Source: Aphis gossypii
Taxonomy: Eukaryota; Arthropoda; Insecta; Hemiptera; Aphididae
Reading direction: 5' to 3'
DNA: 64,000 nt
Assembly (NCBI RefSeq): GCF_020184175.1
Contig: NC_065530.1
Coordinates: 27,753,260 to 27,817,259, forward strand
Shown one piece after another: positions 1-15,227 of the stretch (its first letter is position 1; every line of letters begins with the position of its first letter). The notes beneath the pieces are model-generated. The model did no database searches. It saw only the letters and a program-made list of their open reading frames with translations, and was not told the DNA's origin. A program made the translations under genes and the position numbers.

Positions 1-2840
1 GCACATAAACTAATTTATTATAGTTACAATACAATATCGCAATGTATATTATTTATTTTATATAATAATATTATGTCAATAATCAATATGATGTGTATAT
101 TTTACGTTTATTTGTAATTACCGTAAATCATATTTTAAAATATTATACGCCAATGAATAAACTGAATATATCATTCTAAAATGTAATTGTGTTTGTATAA
201 TAATCTCTTATTATATACGAAGGTTAAGAAAACAATGCTTGAATTTCATAAAGATGTTTAGATAAATAATGCTTTTTGTAGTCGACAATGATCAGTAAGC
301 CGTAATATAATTCCCAAAAAGGGAATCTTAAAGATGAACTTGTTTTGTATTTATAATAACACACTACATTAATTGTATGATCGAGTGTGTATGTTATTAA
401 ATTAACAAACAGAATTATAGTCTATAACATTATAAATTATGAATAAATAATGTATTCATAGTAGATTGCGTATAGAAAATAATGCAATATATACATTTTA
501 GGTGTGTACAATATTATGTGCGAATAGATATGAATAATTTTTTATAATCTAAATAGTAATTTGTTTTTAATAAATATAAAAATTTGATATAGCTTAAGAT
601 TTTGCTAAGATAAACAGTGTAAAATGTTTTTATATGCCATATTATACAATTCTAAACATACTATTATCTATTATATTATATGTGTTTTGAACAAAAAACA
701 TGTAAGGATAGTTGTAAAAATATATATGGTGTTAAATAAAGATTAAGACAATTTGTTTTCATCATAATGATATTGTAGATTGTGCAGTGTAGATGAATCC
801 GACACTACTCATTATTATGTGACCGTCGCTGACGACTTGCATTGGCTCTCCTTATATATTCTAGCGAACTTTCACATGTAATGGTGTTAAGTCTTTGATC
901 CACGAACTCGATTCAAGAAAATACGAACAAGTGAAACGCTATACAATTCTGTGCTAAAAATAAAAGTAAGTATTTTACAAGTAATTATTTCGATGAAAAA
1001 ATAAAACCAATCGATAGAAAGTAAAACTATAAATACGCATGCAGTTCGGATATAGGAAGTAATTAGCATATACTTATTTTTTTAAATTATCTGAAACACG
1101 ATAACACAAATTTGGACCTTTCGTAAGTCTTTCTCTCTTTTACACACATATTATAAATTGTTTCGTAATTGTCCGGACAAGTTTACGCAATTACGGTAAC
1201 ACCGGCAACCAGCTACCGTTGTCGTCCGATTTTAAAGAGTGTATTATAATAGTATATTACTCAATAGCATGCAATGTTATTGATACAATGGTAAAGCATA
1301 TACAATAAACTATCAAATTCCAAAGACTATTACTAAAACGTTTAACAAGTTCATAATATATTATTTTATTCCTTCAACTTGGGAGGTTTTTTTTTTTTAT
1401 ATAAATCGAATAAAATGGTGAATATATTAATAAATAATAGAAAATATATGTCTCATACTGCAATACAGATTTTACGAGTTCTGGAGAAATGCGTAGATAA
1501 TTTAAGGCCACAGCGGAATTAATTTCAAATCGATAAAACTCTGATTTTTTGACCGAAATCGGAGTGGTGGCTACCGTGTGTAACTAATACAATAATTATA
1601 TTATGTACATGTCCTCCGGAGAGTGTAAGATTACATTGTCCAGCTGAAATCAAACGTGAGGCGCCAAGTATATATGTATATACATTGTTACGAAACATTT
1701 TGTCCGCATGAAAAGTGAATGTCTATCTGTGTGTATAAAATAAATTTGTTTCCGGATTCATGAAACACGTTTACTCAACGTACTCTCGATTTCTTATAAT
1801 ACAACATAAACACTATCTTTTTTATTTTTTTTGTTTGTCTAATTTGCTTATTTACGGTAACGGCCGGAGAATTATGAGTTGAAGCGAAACATCAAAAAGG
1901 TTAAATCCAAAAAAAACTTATGTAATCAATAAATTATATATACAATACCCACACTTAAGCATGATTAATAACAGTACATTATTAATATATTAAATTGTAA
2001 GTGTATACGGATCATCGAGTACATTGCATAAAAGTATATAGTTACAAACATAAGATTTTACTGCAATAAAAATATTTACATCGATGGAAAATTGTATATT
2101 ACCTATTTAGTTGGTTGTTTATTTTAATCTTCTCAAAGAAATACAATACGATGATTTTGTGATCCACACCCCCATCATTATATACACGGTCCACAGCTGT
2201 ATGTATAGTGTTCCATTTGCGGGTGTATTGAAATGCCTGAGAAGGCTTGAAAGTTCTTACCTCTATTTTTGTTTATGTATTTTTAACGATACTACTTACA
2301 TTAGTTTTGAAAGTTGATATATTATGAAAAGTACCAAATCATATTATAATTTCAAATCGTTTTTATATTTATTAAATAATTATTAGTGTTGGCAAATTGA
2401 ATTATCCTAGCAGTCAAGTACCTATACTTATAGTAACATCTAATCAGAATTTAAAATAATATTTAAGTATGGTATTAAATATGATTTTTCTACAACTAAA
2501 ATAAAATTGTATATTACATAACTCTTTCACTTTACATTTCATTTATCAAAAGCACTTCAACTTTAAAAATGTTTCCTTATAACGGTGATTTTAAATTTTA
2601 ATATTTTATTACAGCACGCTACCGAGACTTATATGATTGGTATATATTAGGCTTAGGTATACAAATAATATAGACATAGATACCATATATAAATGATTAC
2701 AACAACCTATAAACACATGTTCGATCAAAAACAGTATAAGATAATAGTACATAATAGTACTATAATATTACCTTTACACGCTGTAGTGTAATTTGAAAAC
2801 CATACAACTCTATAAATAAATAAATTAAAAAAAAAAAAAA
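1..2840. other. AT-rich region, no gene seen
   Basis: Many AATAAA hexamers and no coding-like frame. The first 750 bases could be a 3' UTR of a gene to the left, but nothing proves it. Confidence 0.4.
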
Positions 2841-3800
2841 AGATAAAAATGACGGCCATCGCCATTGCTAACGCCCGGAAACAGTATTCGAGAGAGCCAA
2901 CAAGGTCAACGAGTGCGCGAGCGTTTGCTAAGTTCAGGGCTGGTTGATAAACGGCGGCGGCGAATTTAACTTCAACGACGTCACCGTCGTGATCGTTTCC
3001 TCGAATTTGTGTTGCATCGCCGCACCGAATCAAAAAAATAAAAAATATCACACCGAAATATTTTCAAAACAAAATCGTTCAGGAAAATAATGAGGACCGC
3101 TAACTACGGTCCACGACGGATGACGTTCGTCGTAGGAGTGAAGGGAGTGTTTTTGACGTTTGCGCTTGTTTTTTATTTATTATTTACTTACTTTTTTTTT
3201 TTTTTACCATCAGTCATGGTGATGAGCTAGAGAGACATTTTACGAGTAGACTTTCTTTCCAAGATTGGCACCGGAGACGGAGAAAATAAAACATACATAC
3301 GTACACCCATATACATAATATATACTGCGGTGTAATTAATAATTGTTTAAAAAATACACATCACATTCACGCGTGTACATAACAATAATGTTAATATTAC
3401 GAGTGTCGTGGTGTATTACAGTGTATTGTGTAATTATTTTCGTCGCATATAAAACCGATTAATTTTAAACAATTTTAAACGGCGTCGGCGGGCGTCGTTT
3501 CTATTTTCGGGCACCGCGATCTTATTATAATTAAACAAAAAGAAAGGATTTGCGAACGCGTTCGCGACCTCAAACGGCCCTTTGTCAACGACGACGGTGC
3601 CCGACGATGACGTTCAAGGATGTCCGTTGTTTTGTATAGATCTTCGTTTTATTTTTACTACTCTATACACGACTGTGACGATCGCCATCGCCGATCGTTG
3701 GTCGCTATATTATAACGTCTGTCCGTTAAGTATAATAATATATACGCTGGTGTTTCAGGTTAACCAACGTATGTGGTGGTGATGTTTTGGATATAAAAAT
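2841..3800. promoter_or_regulatory. CpG-rich patch, candidate promoter or untranslated exon
   Basis: Dense CpG in 2850-3020 and 3478-3620 against an AT-rich background. Frames crossing it on either strand are short, differ between strands and show no domain. It may be the start of a gene whose other exons lie outside or far away. Confidence 0.3.
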
Positions 3801-6800
3801 AAATATCGCGCATATTAAAATATTATTTTCATTCGTACACACATAATCGTCAACGACACTAAAAAACGGATAAATATATTACATATATATATATATATAT
3901 GTATACAATAACATTCAGAGTTCCGACCGGGGACTGAATGTGTATGTGCTTAGATTTTCTTAATATGTAAGTAGTGTTTTTATATGACGGCCGAATAAAA
4001 ACGTGTTTGGACGCGTTCCAGTCGGGACATGAGCCAAACCATCATATTGGTCTTATTATAGGGTCTCGGTTAGAGTTTGTGTATATATACGTGTGAATGT
4101 GTGTGTACACCTATAATAGTATAATGATTTTCCTCCATACGTATAATATTCGCTTTAAGGCTTATGCATATTTTTTGTCGAAGGGTTACAAAATACGAAT
4201 TTGTGTACATACATCATGATATCCCTTTACGCGCGCCATTACCGAACTGTTAAAATATTATTATGGCCATCGAATAGCTTATTTACATTTTATAAGTGTT
4301 TAAAAATTCATCACGTCATAATCGAAAATGACGTATAATACGATATTGTGTACAAACAAGAATAATATTTTAGGTGTATATTGTAATCTTTATAGTCGTC
4401 AATGTTGTATACGATGATAATATCTCGGTTTAAATAAACGTTCTATTATTATAATAACATTGTTCAACTGTTGTAGAGTTATATTATTCATTAAGCTACT
4501 TAAAAAAAAACTCAATACGAGTAATCATAAAAAGCTCCAAGTTTTCAATATATTATACAAAAATATGTCCACGGTTTTAACTGTGAATAAAAAACAGTAA
4601 ATGTATTCAATCTCGAAAATCTTGTATGTGCAATTATTGAATTATGTACGTTTTTAAATTCTCGGTCTGTGAAAATGTTTTAACAAATATTGTACGTATA
4701 TTTTACAGTCTTGCTGTTTTATTTAATACTATTTGTATAAATAATTTCCATATTTTGAGCTTAATTTAATGTTATGATTAATTGCTTAGAATGCGTACTG
4801 TTTAGATGCTTATCAACTAATTATATTTTATTAATTTGCAGTACGTTCTTAAATTATTATTGGTATATACGACTGTACTTCGAATTGAAAAATAGTCACG
4901 GCGACTTTTTTTCTTAATCCGTATACGTGTAACTAATATGTTAATTTAAATTTCGATAAACATAAGATCAGGAAATATAAATATCATAAAAAATATAAAA
5001 GTCTACTCGTGTATCTTTAGTGTGTATCATCTATCTGTGTTTTTCATATATTTATTAATCCGTAGAGTGGTCAACAATCGATATACCAAATAACATAATA
5101 TATAGAGGTACCTTGAGAGTATTTTTTATTTTAAACAATAACCTTTATGATCTAAGAATTGCAATAATATTTTTAGTTAAAACATTAAGAGTTTGTTGAA
5201 ATGTTTAATATTTAGAATAAGATATACCTAAGTGTTTGAAACTCAATAACCAGAATTATAATTATTTTTTTTTAAACATCCGAATAAATTAAATAAATCA
5301 TCCTAGTTAACCCAAAACCTGAATATTTTTTTTTATATACAATCATGTCTACAAAATCTATTAAAACTAATTTGGAATTAGTTAAAAACTTCCGCTTCGT
5401 GGCGGTGTTCAAATTGGAATCTCCACAAAAAACCAAACATAAACAAAATACAAACAAACATTTCAAAACGTGCTGATATAATTTGGAATAAAGATAATAA
5501 TAATTATAAATGGATACAGTCCATTATCTTTATCATAAGTTACCGAAGAAGCAAGATAAACATTAATGATGTAGAGGGGAAGAACGACCTTTCTACCAAA
5601 AAAGAGATTAATTTTACAATGTTGTAAATGATATCTAAATATACAGCATGAATTTCTTAAAATTCATCTTACGATATTCGTTAAATATAATACATTAAAA
5701 TTTTTTTTAATTGGATATCGCTGTAGTTAGTATTAAAAATTAAATATATTAATAATATTTTAAAAAATTGCCCTCTTTTTAAAATTGTATTCAAATAAGC
5801 CAATGCAAAGTGCCTAGGTGTTATTAATGTTTTATGCACGAATAAAGATAATAGACACCTTTGTGAGACAGAATTTAATATCTGATCTTAACTTAATGTT
5901 AGTAGTGTATTATACGTGTCCTATTCATGTTTGATTTACTTTTTATCAGATACAGGAGACATAGGTACATCATTAAAAAACTAATACGTTTCACGCTCCT
6001 CTCCTTACATACAAATAAATGTTTGTTGACTAGAAACACATGAAATATTTTGTAATTTATTTTATGAAACTTGTAATAAATGTATGAAACGATCAAATAA
6101 TAAACAAGAGCATAATTTATATGAGATTAAAGCATAAAGTAAAACATAAAATATTATAAGTAATTGATTTTTATATACCTACGTTATGTTACATAATAAT
6201 AGTTGTTCACAAATGTCTTTAAATTTTAATTATTTTGTTTGTTGATAAACAACTGGGAAACATAACTTAATTTTATCGTGTTTATGTAGGTAAATTATAA
6301 ATAAAATATATATAACATAATATACGAGTATAATTAGTACCTGGACACATAGGTAATATAAAAATTCATCACATAATTAATTATTTTAAATATGCTCTTA
6401 AAAAAAAAACTTGTCAACTTATATCGTAGATACTATGGAATGAATTTAGTTCAAAATTATATTTAAAGATTGTCTAGTGTAATTTGTTGACAATAATTTT
6501 AATTTTTATACTTTCGTTATTTAAATAAACTAATAATATTATATTACTAGTTTGTACCAAATATAATAACTAAAATCAATTAAAATTTATTGGTATAAAA
6601 TAATATATTAAGCCATAGTAATATATAAATAAGTACTGCAGTTTCAGTCTAATAATTAAGACTAATAAATATTTCAGTTATACATATTATATTATTTTTT
6701 ATAAAATCAAAAAGAATATTAAATATTATTACAATTATTTTTTTTATAGTTTTATATTTAAATAATTAAATGAGTACTACTTATAATTTGATGTACTTCA

Positions 6801-9420
6801 AAGTTTGAGCACTTGACAGGTGATAAAATGGAAGTAAATAAGTATATAGTTGTGTACTTTTTTTTTTATCTTGTTTACTATTTGTATCACTACTATCACT
6901 ATATACTCGAAGAAACTAATTACCATAAAACTATATTGTTTTGTAATATTGATATCTGATTATCTAATTAATATAGAATATTCTTACAACGTAGTTATGC
7001 TGATTAAACGGAATTAATCTAGGAAGTATTATCATTGTCATTGTGAATTGACGACTTAATTATTTTCTAATTCGTTAAAATCTACGTATCTTAAATAAAA
7101 TATTAAAGTTGTATAAAACTGTTTACAGATAATATGTTCCTAGTATAATCTGTAGTAACTATCTAGTACTATGTTCACATAGTATGTATTATAATATAAA
7201 ATAATTTCTCGAATAGATAAAGGTACTACGATGCACCTTGAACTTCCTAAAGATATAACAATACCACTTAACCCTAATGAAAACAGATACGAACTTTATA
7301 CTACATATTATTTGCAGTTGATCCTTCGTGTAATTCTATCTACATCAAAACTCTTTTGTTTCACTACGCGCATATTTCTCATATAGTGATATTTATCATT
7401 TTATGTCTTGCAAAATTTTAAACTGTAGTGAACATCTTCGAACAATGGATAGATACGTTTTTCCTTTAACCATTTGTTGTCTTTTTTTATTATAAATGTA
7501 CAACTATAATGTTGGTATTTTAATTTTATAATATCAGATATGGGTTTATAATATATTTTCAATACTTGAGCATTATTTATTTGATCGATTGACAAAAAAT
7601 ATAATAAATTATATATTTTATTATATGAATACAACTGCAGTTTATAGTATTGATTTTAGCTTTCAATTTTAAAGTTCTGAATTATATAGTTATATAGTTG
7701 ACTTACATGGTGTATATCTAGTATTTACTACTATGATCCTTTAGAAATTATAATCCTAAACACATTATATATATTTAATAATACATTATTTCAAAATATA
7801 ATATAATAATAACATTAAAGTTTTCTTAAGATTTTAAACATCACATGTTTGACAATTAATTAAACAGTTCATCGCACGACATAATGCATTTTTGGAGCGT
7901 CAGATGTTTGTCATTCATACAAACTATACGAGAAGTAACTATAAAAATAGATACTTCATTGACTCATAAGAAGATTCAAAAATGTATAATTGTTTATTTT
8001 TAAGTGGTACCTACTGATATTTAGACAGTAGAATTTTTAATCTCACACATGTATGATTTAAAATTACTAAATTTAAATGGGAAAATACTTAATTTATAAC
8101 TTAAATAAACTCTTAATTTTAATTATATTTTGTGTATATTTGTTTTTTTACAACCTTTTGCAATTTGCGTTCAAATTGTGAGAATTTTTAAATTTTAAAT
8201 GTTCAACCATTTTATTTCATCATAATCATACTCTTTTCATACTCACTATCATATTTTTAAAACATTTTAATAAATGCACTCTAAACTAAATGCATATTTT
8301 TATGTCTCATTGAATCATTTTTTATATTTTTACCATAGTTCATAGTGGATATTACACTTAAATAGGTAACTAATTATATAAACGCATCGCATATTAAACT
8401 ACAAATGTGAAAAAAAAATTACATATAAAATTCAATACGCCAATTTACACCTATTTTTTAATTTTTAATTTACAATTGCGATTAACTTAAACTATAAAAA
8501 ATTATTTATACGTACATCCTTTATTTCAAAACTTTGATGATTTTAAATTAATTTTAAACTGAAACTATAATATGTATAATTGAAAACATAATATTAGATA
8601 ACGATCAATTAATTTTACTGAATTAATCTAGCCTAATCATTTTAATTTTAAAACACCGGAAAAACCTCGGGAATTGATTTAAGCTCCTGAGAACTCTAAT
8701 AAAACTACATATTTTAAATGGGATGTATAGGTACTTAAATAGTTTCAAGCGTTCGTTATTCCACAATAACTATAAAGAAAATAAATTCAAAAATTGTTAG
8801 AATTCAACCCAAAACCAAAAACAAATGTTATAACACAATAAAATTATCTATTATATTATTATCATTTTAATTTATTCGAGTCTTACTTAAAACTAACTAT
8901 TTTAGACTATAACATAACCATAAATTTGAGGGTAAAAATCTATTGAAAATTTAATGTAAATTTTCTGTAGTATTAAAACGCATACTAAAACAGGTACCTA
9001 TTATGCCACGACAAACTAGTTTTTCTTTTTAAACCGCGTAAGTAAATCAATCGATATACGATATTTATGAAGTTTATGTGATCGTGCGCGATTGAAGAAC
9101 ATACTCGTATTTTAGACTTCCTGGTTTCAAACAAACAAAATGTAAATACTATAATCCGAATAACTACACGTACACACACATGTCCATAATATAATAGTGA
9201 TATTGTATGATGTATAGACTGCTGTAGACAAAACGATGATCATAGTTTTTTCTGTTTTACTTTATAATATTATTGTGTGCCCTAACAACAAATTACGTCA
9301 TTGTCTTCTCTATTCAGGTCGCAATAGCCGGTAGTACGTATACAGAACTGATAAAAAAAAAACCTTAGCGAAATAGAATTTAATAACTAATATACTTCCA
9401 CTGTTGCTGCTAATAATAAT
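3801..9420. other. AT-rich region, no gene seen
   Basis: Only AT-driven frames of 60-80 codons rich in Ile, Tyr, Lys and Phe. A short AT repeat lies near 3880-3900. Confidence 0.5.
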
Positions 9421-9431
9421 AATAATAATAA
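9411..9431. repeat. (TAA)n microsatellite
   Basis: Seven uninterrupted TAA units. Confidence 0.8.
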
Positions 9432-9599
9432 ATAACAATCAGCTACATCAGATCGTCTTCGTTCGCCCGTCGTGTCGCGTTCTCCATTAAATATTATTAA
9501 TAATAATAATACATAATATAATATATTATAGTGAACTCATTATATATTATTATATCTAATAAAAATAACAATAATAAGTAATGTAAAACAAAAACATAG

Positions 9600-9850
9600 A
9601 GCACTACCGTCGTCGGTCCGTTCCAAAAAAAAACCTTGGCAGTAATTATTTTTGACCTTGCGCGTTAAAAAACCCGCGCGCGCGATCCGATTTCCGCGTT
9701 TGCGCGGGCCACATGCGGACCGGGAAGCGGATCGCACAGTGTTTGATGATGTTTTTGGCCAATTTCGCGCCGCCTACTTTCCCTCCTTCCTTGCGCTCGA
9801 CGACTATTGCACGCCAACACTGTAGCTGACCGTAGCCATTACTTATAATA
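9600..9850. promoter_or_regulatory. CpG-rich patch, candidate promoter
   Basis: A dense CpG core (CGCGCGCGATCCG, GTTTGCGCGGGCC, AATTTCGCGCCGCC) lies in otherwise AT-rich DNA. A 65-codon minus-strand frame across it has no recognisable content. The direction and the target gene are unknown. Confidence 0.3.
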
Positions 9851-10525
9851 TATTATCGAACCAGTAAAACATTATATTTATTTATTTGTTATATTTTTTT
9901 TTTTGGTCGATCTACTCGAAAACGTTTTACGTTTTTACGTGTTCTAGTACTGCAGGCGATAGGGAAATAGAAGTATTTACGTAACTATAATAATAATAAC
10001 AATAATATTGAAAATGTTATGTCGTCGCCAATCTACATTATTACCGATTACACCGGTCACCGTTTGTCTTTCCTGTTCCCGTACTCGATTTCAATTTAAA
10101 CAACGCTCTTGAATTATTGTTAGGCAAAACACTTTCTAGTAATTGATGCGATAATACAGTATTGTTAAGATTATTATTGAAGTGTTATGAGTACTTTTAG
10201 TTAAAATTATTTAATTGTTTTTAAATTTTAAAATCAAAATAGTTTTTATAGGAATAATAAATATGTTATAATAGCTGGTAGGTACCTTAATAAAGTATTA
10301 TTTTATTTAAAATATAAACAAAAGATTCAAAATTTAAAATGCCAGACAATTTATTATACCATTGTTAAACCGAATATGGATTTGAAAAATACTCAGTTCA
10401 CTAATAAATAAAATAGTTTCTATAAACCTATAGATAATTCTTGTTTATTTTAGTTTTCGTTCTAAATTAAAAATAATATTTTTCAGAAAATAACCAAATA
10501 CTAAGAGTAGGTAAATATAATATAG

Positions 10526-10549
10526 TTTTTTTTTTTTTTTTTTTTTTTT
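10526..10549. repeat. Poly-T run
   Basis: Twenty-four consecutive T residues. Confidence 0.9.
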
Positions 10550-11558
10550 ATTATATACGACAACACTAAACGTGCTATTGCATTTGTATTTTTGTATTAC
10601 AATGTTATTAAAAAATGTTTATCTAAGACACTATTTAGCTATTGTCAGTTTTACCTTTTTTATTCCACAAAATAGTCCTTTGGAATATTATAAAATGTCA
10701 AACCTTGAACATTTTTCCTTAGGGCTTAGGCTTAAGACCTACGCTTAAAATGCTCCTAGTCCTTACAACAACAACTTAAGTATTACAAATATATTTAATC
10801 TTGTCAAGGTTGAACTATTATTTTAGAGAAATCGCCGTAAGTGAAACGAGTATTTGTTTGAGAACGTTCTTACTAATATCAATGACCTTCGTTAAAAAGG
10901 AAGTAAATTATAATTTGTTCATTTGGGATAGGTTAAAATGTAGATTATATCATAATATATACATAACATTATTTGATTTATCTAAGGCAAAAATAAGAAA
11001 CTGTTCGCTGATAAAAACAAACATGTAATTTTTATGAACTTAATTTCAAACATTCAATAACAAATAAAATACATTAAACGAACAATGTAAGGATGTACAA
11101 ATGTTAAGTTCAAACGCCGGACGCTTAACAGTCAATGTCCGTGTTACTGTTAATTTTATTGCACGGATATTGCGAAATTTTGATATTTATGCCGTTTGCA
11201 GGATAAGACAAACAACGAGATACTATTTTAATCGAATACTTTCTCCAAGATTAAAATGCCCGATCGTAAAAAGATCTCTTTTTCTGGTTTTTCTAAACCG
11301 ACGCGTTACGCGTGTATAGAACCACGGGGGCAAGTCTAGAGTAGTAAACTATATGTAAAGTATACACTCGTTGGTAAAAATGGTAAAAAGATAAATTTGT
11401 GGCAATACGACGTGAAATCGTATGAGATTTACCAGTATGTAAATCGTCTAATACTGTGCGCGCATAAGATAATTGTAATAAATAGGTTGTTGCTCGGCTG
11501 CTTGGCAGGTAGGTACTAACAATTATAAAAAAAAAAAAAACATTCAAGTATCACTTAA

Positions 11559-12720
11559 TATGAGTTATGATGATGTGCTCGCCGCCTATAGGTAAGTGTC
11601 TATCTAAAAGTTAAATGCGGAAATGTTTAACGATAATGGTAGTATAGTCTCCCCTCCCCCCGTCCGTTCAATCTCTCTTTTCACGTTTTATTAAATCAAA
11701 ATCAATTCCAGAGAATTACATAACGATACGCGCGACGCGATATACGTGCAAGGTGGAATAACCGGTTGGAGAAACAGCGGATTTTTTCTCGATGACCGTG
11801 AAAACCGATGACAAAAACAACAAAAATATTATTTTTCTGTGACAAGGCAAGTATCAGATTTTTACATTTTCACCCAATTCACAGCGATATTGCAAAATAC
11901 TGCTGTTTGTTTCGTTTCGTCGTAACTATTCTACAACACCACTGCAATTGTACCTATCCACGTGTATACTTACCTAATTGGTGGCGGTCTAATTACACCG
12001 CGGCTCGGGATTATTATCGCGCGTCGTATTATGGTGTTCACGGTGTGATTTTGAAACGATTTCGTCGATTGCTTTGTTTATGTTTTTATTGCTGATGATT
12101 TTTTTTCTTTTCGCTTCGACGTACCTACCGCAACAGAGGCACTGAATGTTGCGGTATGCTCGCCGCTTCTATACATGCGCAATCACAGTCGTACCTATGT
12201 ACGAGTAAATTAATTCGGTAGGTAAAGTATAATTTGGGCCCCGAGAGAAGTCCCCCTAAAACTAGCACCCCGCTCGACTTGGGTTTCAAAATTGCGTTAT
12301 TGTTATTTTTATTACCCATTACGTGTGCGAAACGTCTCGCAACAGCCGCTTGTGAACTGCAGCTATATTGGGGTAAACTGCACCCTCGTGCGTGTTTAAA
12401 TTTTACCTCACAATCGTTGCAAATGTGTAACCGTGTAAGTACACACACACACACACAAACGCACTCAAACACATGTTATAGCGAATGAAGCGACAGTGTG
12501 TACGTCTATTGCCAAGGTCAAGGCGATCCGGTCTACACATGATAACCTGCGTGTGCGTTTTTCTTTCCGTACACACACGCACGCGAGCCTATAACGTGAT
12601 GCGATGTCGGTCCGTCCACGAGCTTTTCCTGATAATATAATAATGTACTCTCTGTTCTCGGCAAACACGTGAAATCACGTGCGGGCGGGGCATAACTAGC
12701 ATACATGCACGTTGCACATT
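11559..12720. other. Mixed-composition region with CpG patches and possible small exon
   Basis: At 11561 an ATG opens a short frame reading MSYDDVLAAY that meets an excellent donor (TATAG|gtaagt) at 11592. It could be a short first coding exon, but no partner exon was found. CpG-rich DNA continues to about 12700. Frames on both strands at 11808-12668 overlap each other and show no domain. An AC repeat lies at 12441-12456. Confidence 0.2.
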
Positions 12721-12747
12721 TTGTGTGTTCAAAAATATATAATGTGC

Positions 12748-13283
12748 ATTATACGCAAGGCTGGGCAATATAACGAATTAAGAGTTAAAATCAAGTCAAA
12801 ACGTGAAGTCTGCAATTAACTCGTTACTTTTTTTTGAAATTAACTCGTAACTTAATAAGTAATTTTTTTAAAAGATCAACGTGTTAACTTCAAGTTAATT
12901 TTATTCAAAAATATTTAAATTAATTTAATTTTAGTCCAAATAATAATGCAAACTTTTGAATAGTATTTTTAGAAAAGTGGGGTTTTTTGATAGCTATAGC
13001 TAATACTTTGATGTATCATTTTAAATTTTCCCAGTAATCTTCTTGTGAATAAAGAAAAACTATCTAATAAACATTATTACGTGTCTGGAATTTTTTATTT
13101 TAAAATTAGAAAATGTTAACTTTAAATTATAAGTTAAGTTACTTTTTTTCAAAGTTAACGTTTGACTTAACGAGTTAACAAAAAAAAAAATATGAGTAAC
13201 TTTTAACTTAACTTAACTTTATTATTTTAAAATAACTTAACGAGTTAAAAAAAATCGTTATCTTGCCCAGCCTTGATTATACG
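12748..13283. mobile_element. hAT-like MITE with 8-bp target duplication
   Basis: The element spans 12756-13275 (520 bp), flanked on both sides by the same eight bases ATTATACG (12748-12755 and 13276-13283). Ends are inverted: CAAGGCTGGGCAATATAACG on the left and the complement of TCGTTATCTTGCCCAGCCTTG on the right. The interior carries many copies of a short motif in both orientations (TTAACTCGTTA, TAACGAGTTAA and relatives), like transposase-binding subterminal repeats. There is no transposase frame. The 8-bp duplication suggests the hAT superfamily. Confidence 0.9.
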
Positions 13284-15184
13284 TATAATATACGTGACGA
13301 TTATATTATTTCGATATACTCCGGCACAATATACCTATAGTGTAATATAATAATAACTAATTTAAATATATATATATGTATTAAATATTTGTAATTATTG
13401 AATGAGTGACAAAAATATCGCGTCTGCGAGTCAGGTTCGTCACCTGCAACGTTGGAAGTTTTTTTCGCTTTCGTCGCATTTAGCGTAATACGCCGGCAAA
13501 GGAAGCATTTATGCTTACATTCAGCAATATTTTATTATTTTAATCGAAAACTTCTGCAGCATATAGTCATCGCCGTCTACTAAATGACTAGGTATATGAT
13601 GTATTTTTTTTTTTTAATCAGTGTTGTGCGAGGGTAGTCGAGTAAAAGAGAATGCCATCGCTATACTTTTTATATTTTCAGAACTTACTTAGACATCAAC
13701 TGCCAATTAGTAGGTAGATACAGTGAATTTCAAAATAATCGAAGAAAAGATTGTTTAGAGGCTCCGAAAAACATAATATGCATAAATATATGAATCTCAA
13801 ATTTAAATTAAATTTATCATTAATATAAACTATAAAGCTAAGTAGGTAACATTTTTTTTTCACTTTATGTAAATAAATTAATGTAATAATGCTCAACTTA
13901 TATGCTTACTGTAAAAACATACATTAGAATTGATCGTATAGAATATCTAAAACATTTAATGTCTCTCGTCCCCGCATTTGTTTAGGGGTTTAGGGCCAAT
14001 CAGACCAATGAGTGATAATATTATTTGACGACGAGGGGGTGCATGACCTTTTCAAGAGGTGCGCGCGTGTTGTGTAACAACGATCACCTTGCTATATATA
14101 CTATACAGCCGACATATAGGTGATTCATATAGCTAGCAGGAGTCCTATATATGTCAGACTATACAAAAACATTTACATTCATCGACGGACGGACTTCAGA
14201 TTTGTCCTTTGTCCATAAACATGAAAAACGTACGAGACGAAATCAACATAAACGCAATTTACATGCATACGAGATGGCCGCCAGATAAGAAAATAATATT
14301 ATTGTATTCAGTTCGTATCACGTACCTATACACATATATATATACAATATATATACATAAACACGGTGAAAACCGTCTAAAAGTATCAATAGGTCGACGC
14401 ACTTGAACCGATAATATATAGGTTCTTGTACTTGCGTGGCGGCTGTATAGGGCGATAGCTGTTGAACTTTCATGTTTAATCATCATTCCCATACGTCATA
14501 CCTACGTTTAAACGACGCAACGTTATCCGCGTGTCTGCCGTTTAATTATGTTATATTTGTAATTTATGCTCATATATATTATGTAACAAATACCTAGGTA
14601 TATGTATATAAGTTGTAATGTAACCGAAAAATTTGACATTTACGAATAAAAATTTAAAAAAATAAAATAAACTATAATAATGTCATTATATCAATTGCAA
14701 TGTCAGAAACCAAAAAACAAAATTAAAAACTCTGTAAGACAATCTAGAGATATAAATGTTTACGTTTTTACCGACTCGTTGAAATTTTTCAAAACTATAC
14801 AATTATCTTTTAAACTTATCTATATACTGTATTAAGTATAAACTTATTTCAAAATGATACCTGCTTTATCTGGTATACGACTCAGTGATAAGCTTTTAAT
14901 TCTTTTACAAGTATTAATCAGTAAACTCCGTGTTGTTATATTATAAATCAAAATTTTACAGAATTGTATGTGTATTTAGGTACTTATTTATAAAATAATA
15001 ATATCTTATTTCAATACCTAAGTATCTAATACCTAAAGTGGTATTAAGACCTTAAGACCTAAGTAAAATACTCATAATTCTCTTTTTAGTTAAAGTTAAT
15101 CAATTTTACAATTAATTTAAATTAATTTGACAGCCTATTCGCCCAAACGCCTTTGAAATTGTATTATTTGTACAATTTTACTCA

Positions 15185-15227
<43 letters not shown>

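Noticed and set aside
2725..3051. 108-codon minus-strand frame in a CpG patch
   Set aside because: It includes a poly-Phe run from a poly-A tract and has no domain; more likely promoter or UTR.
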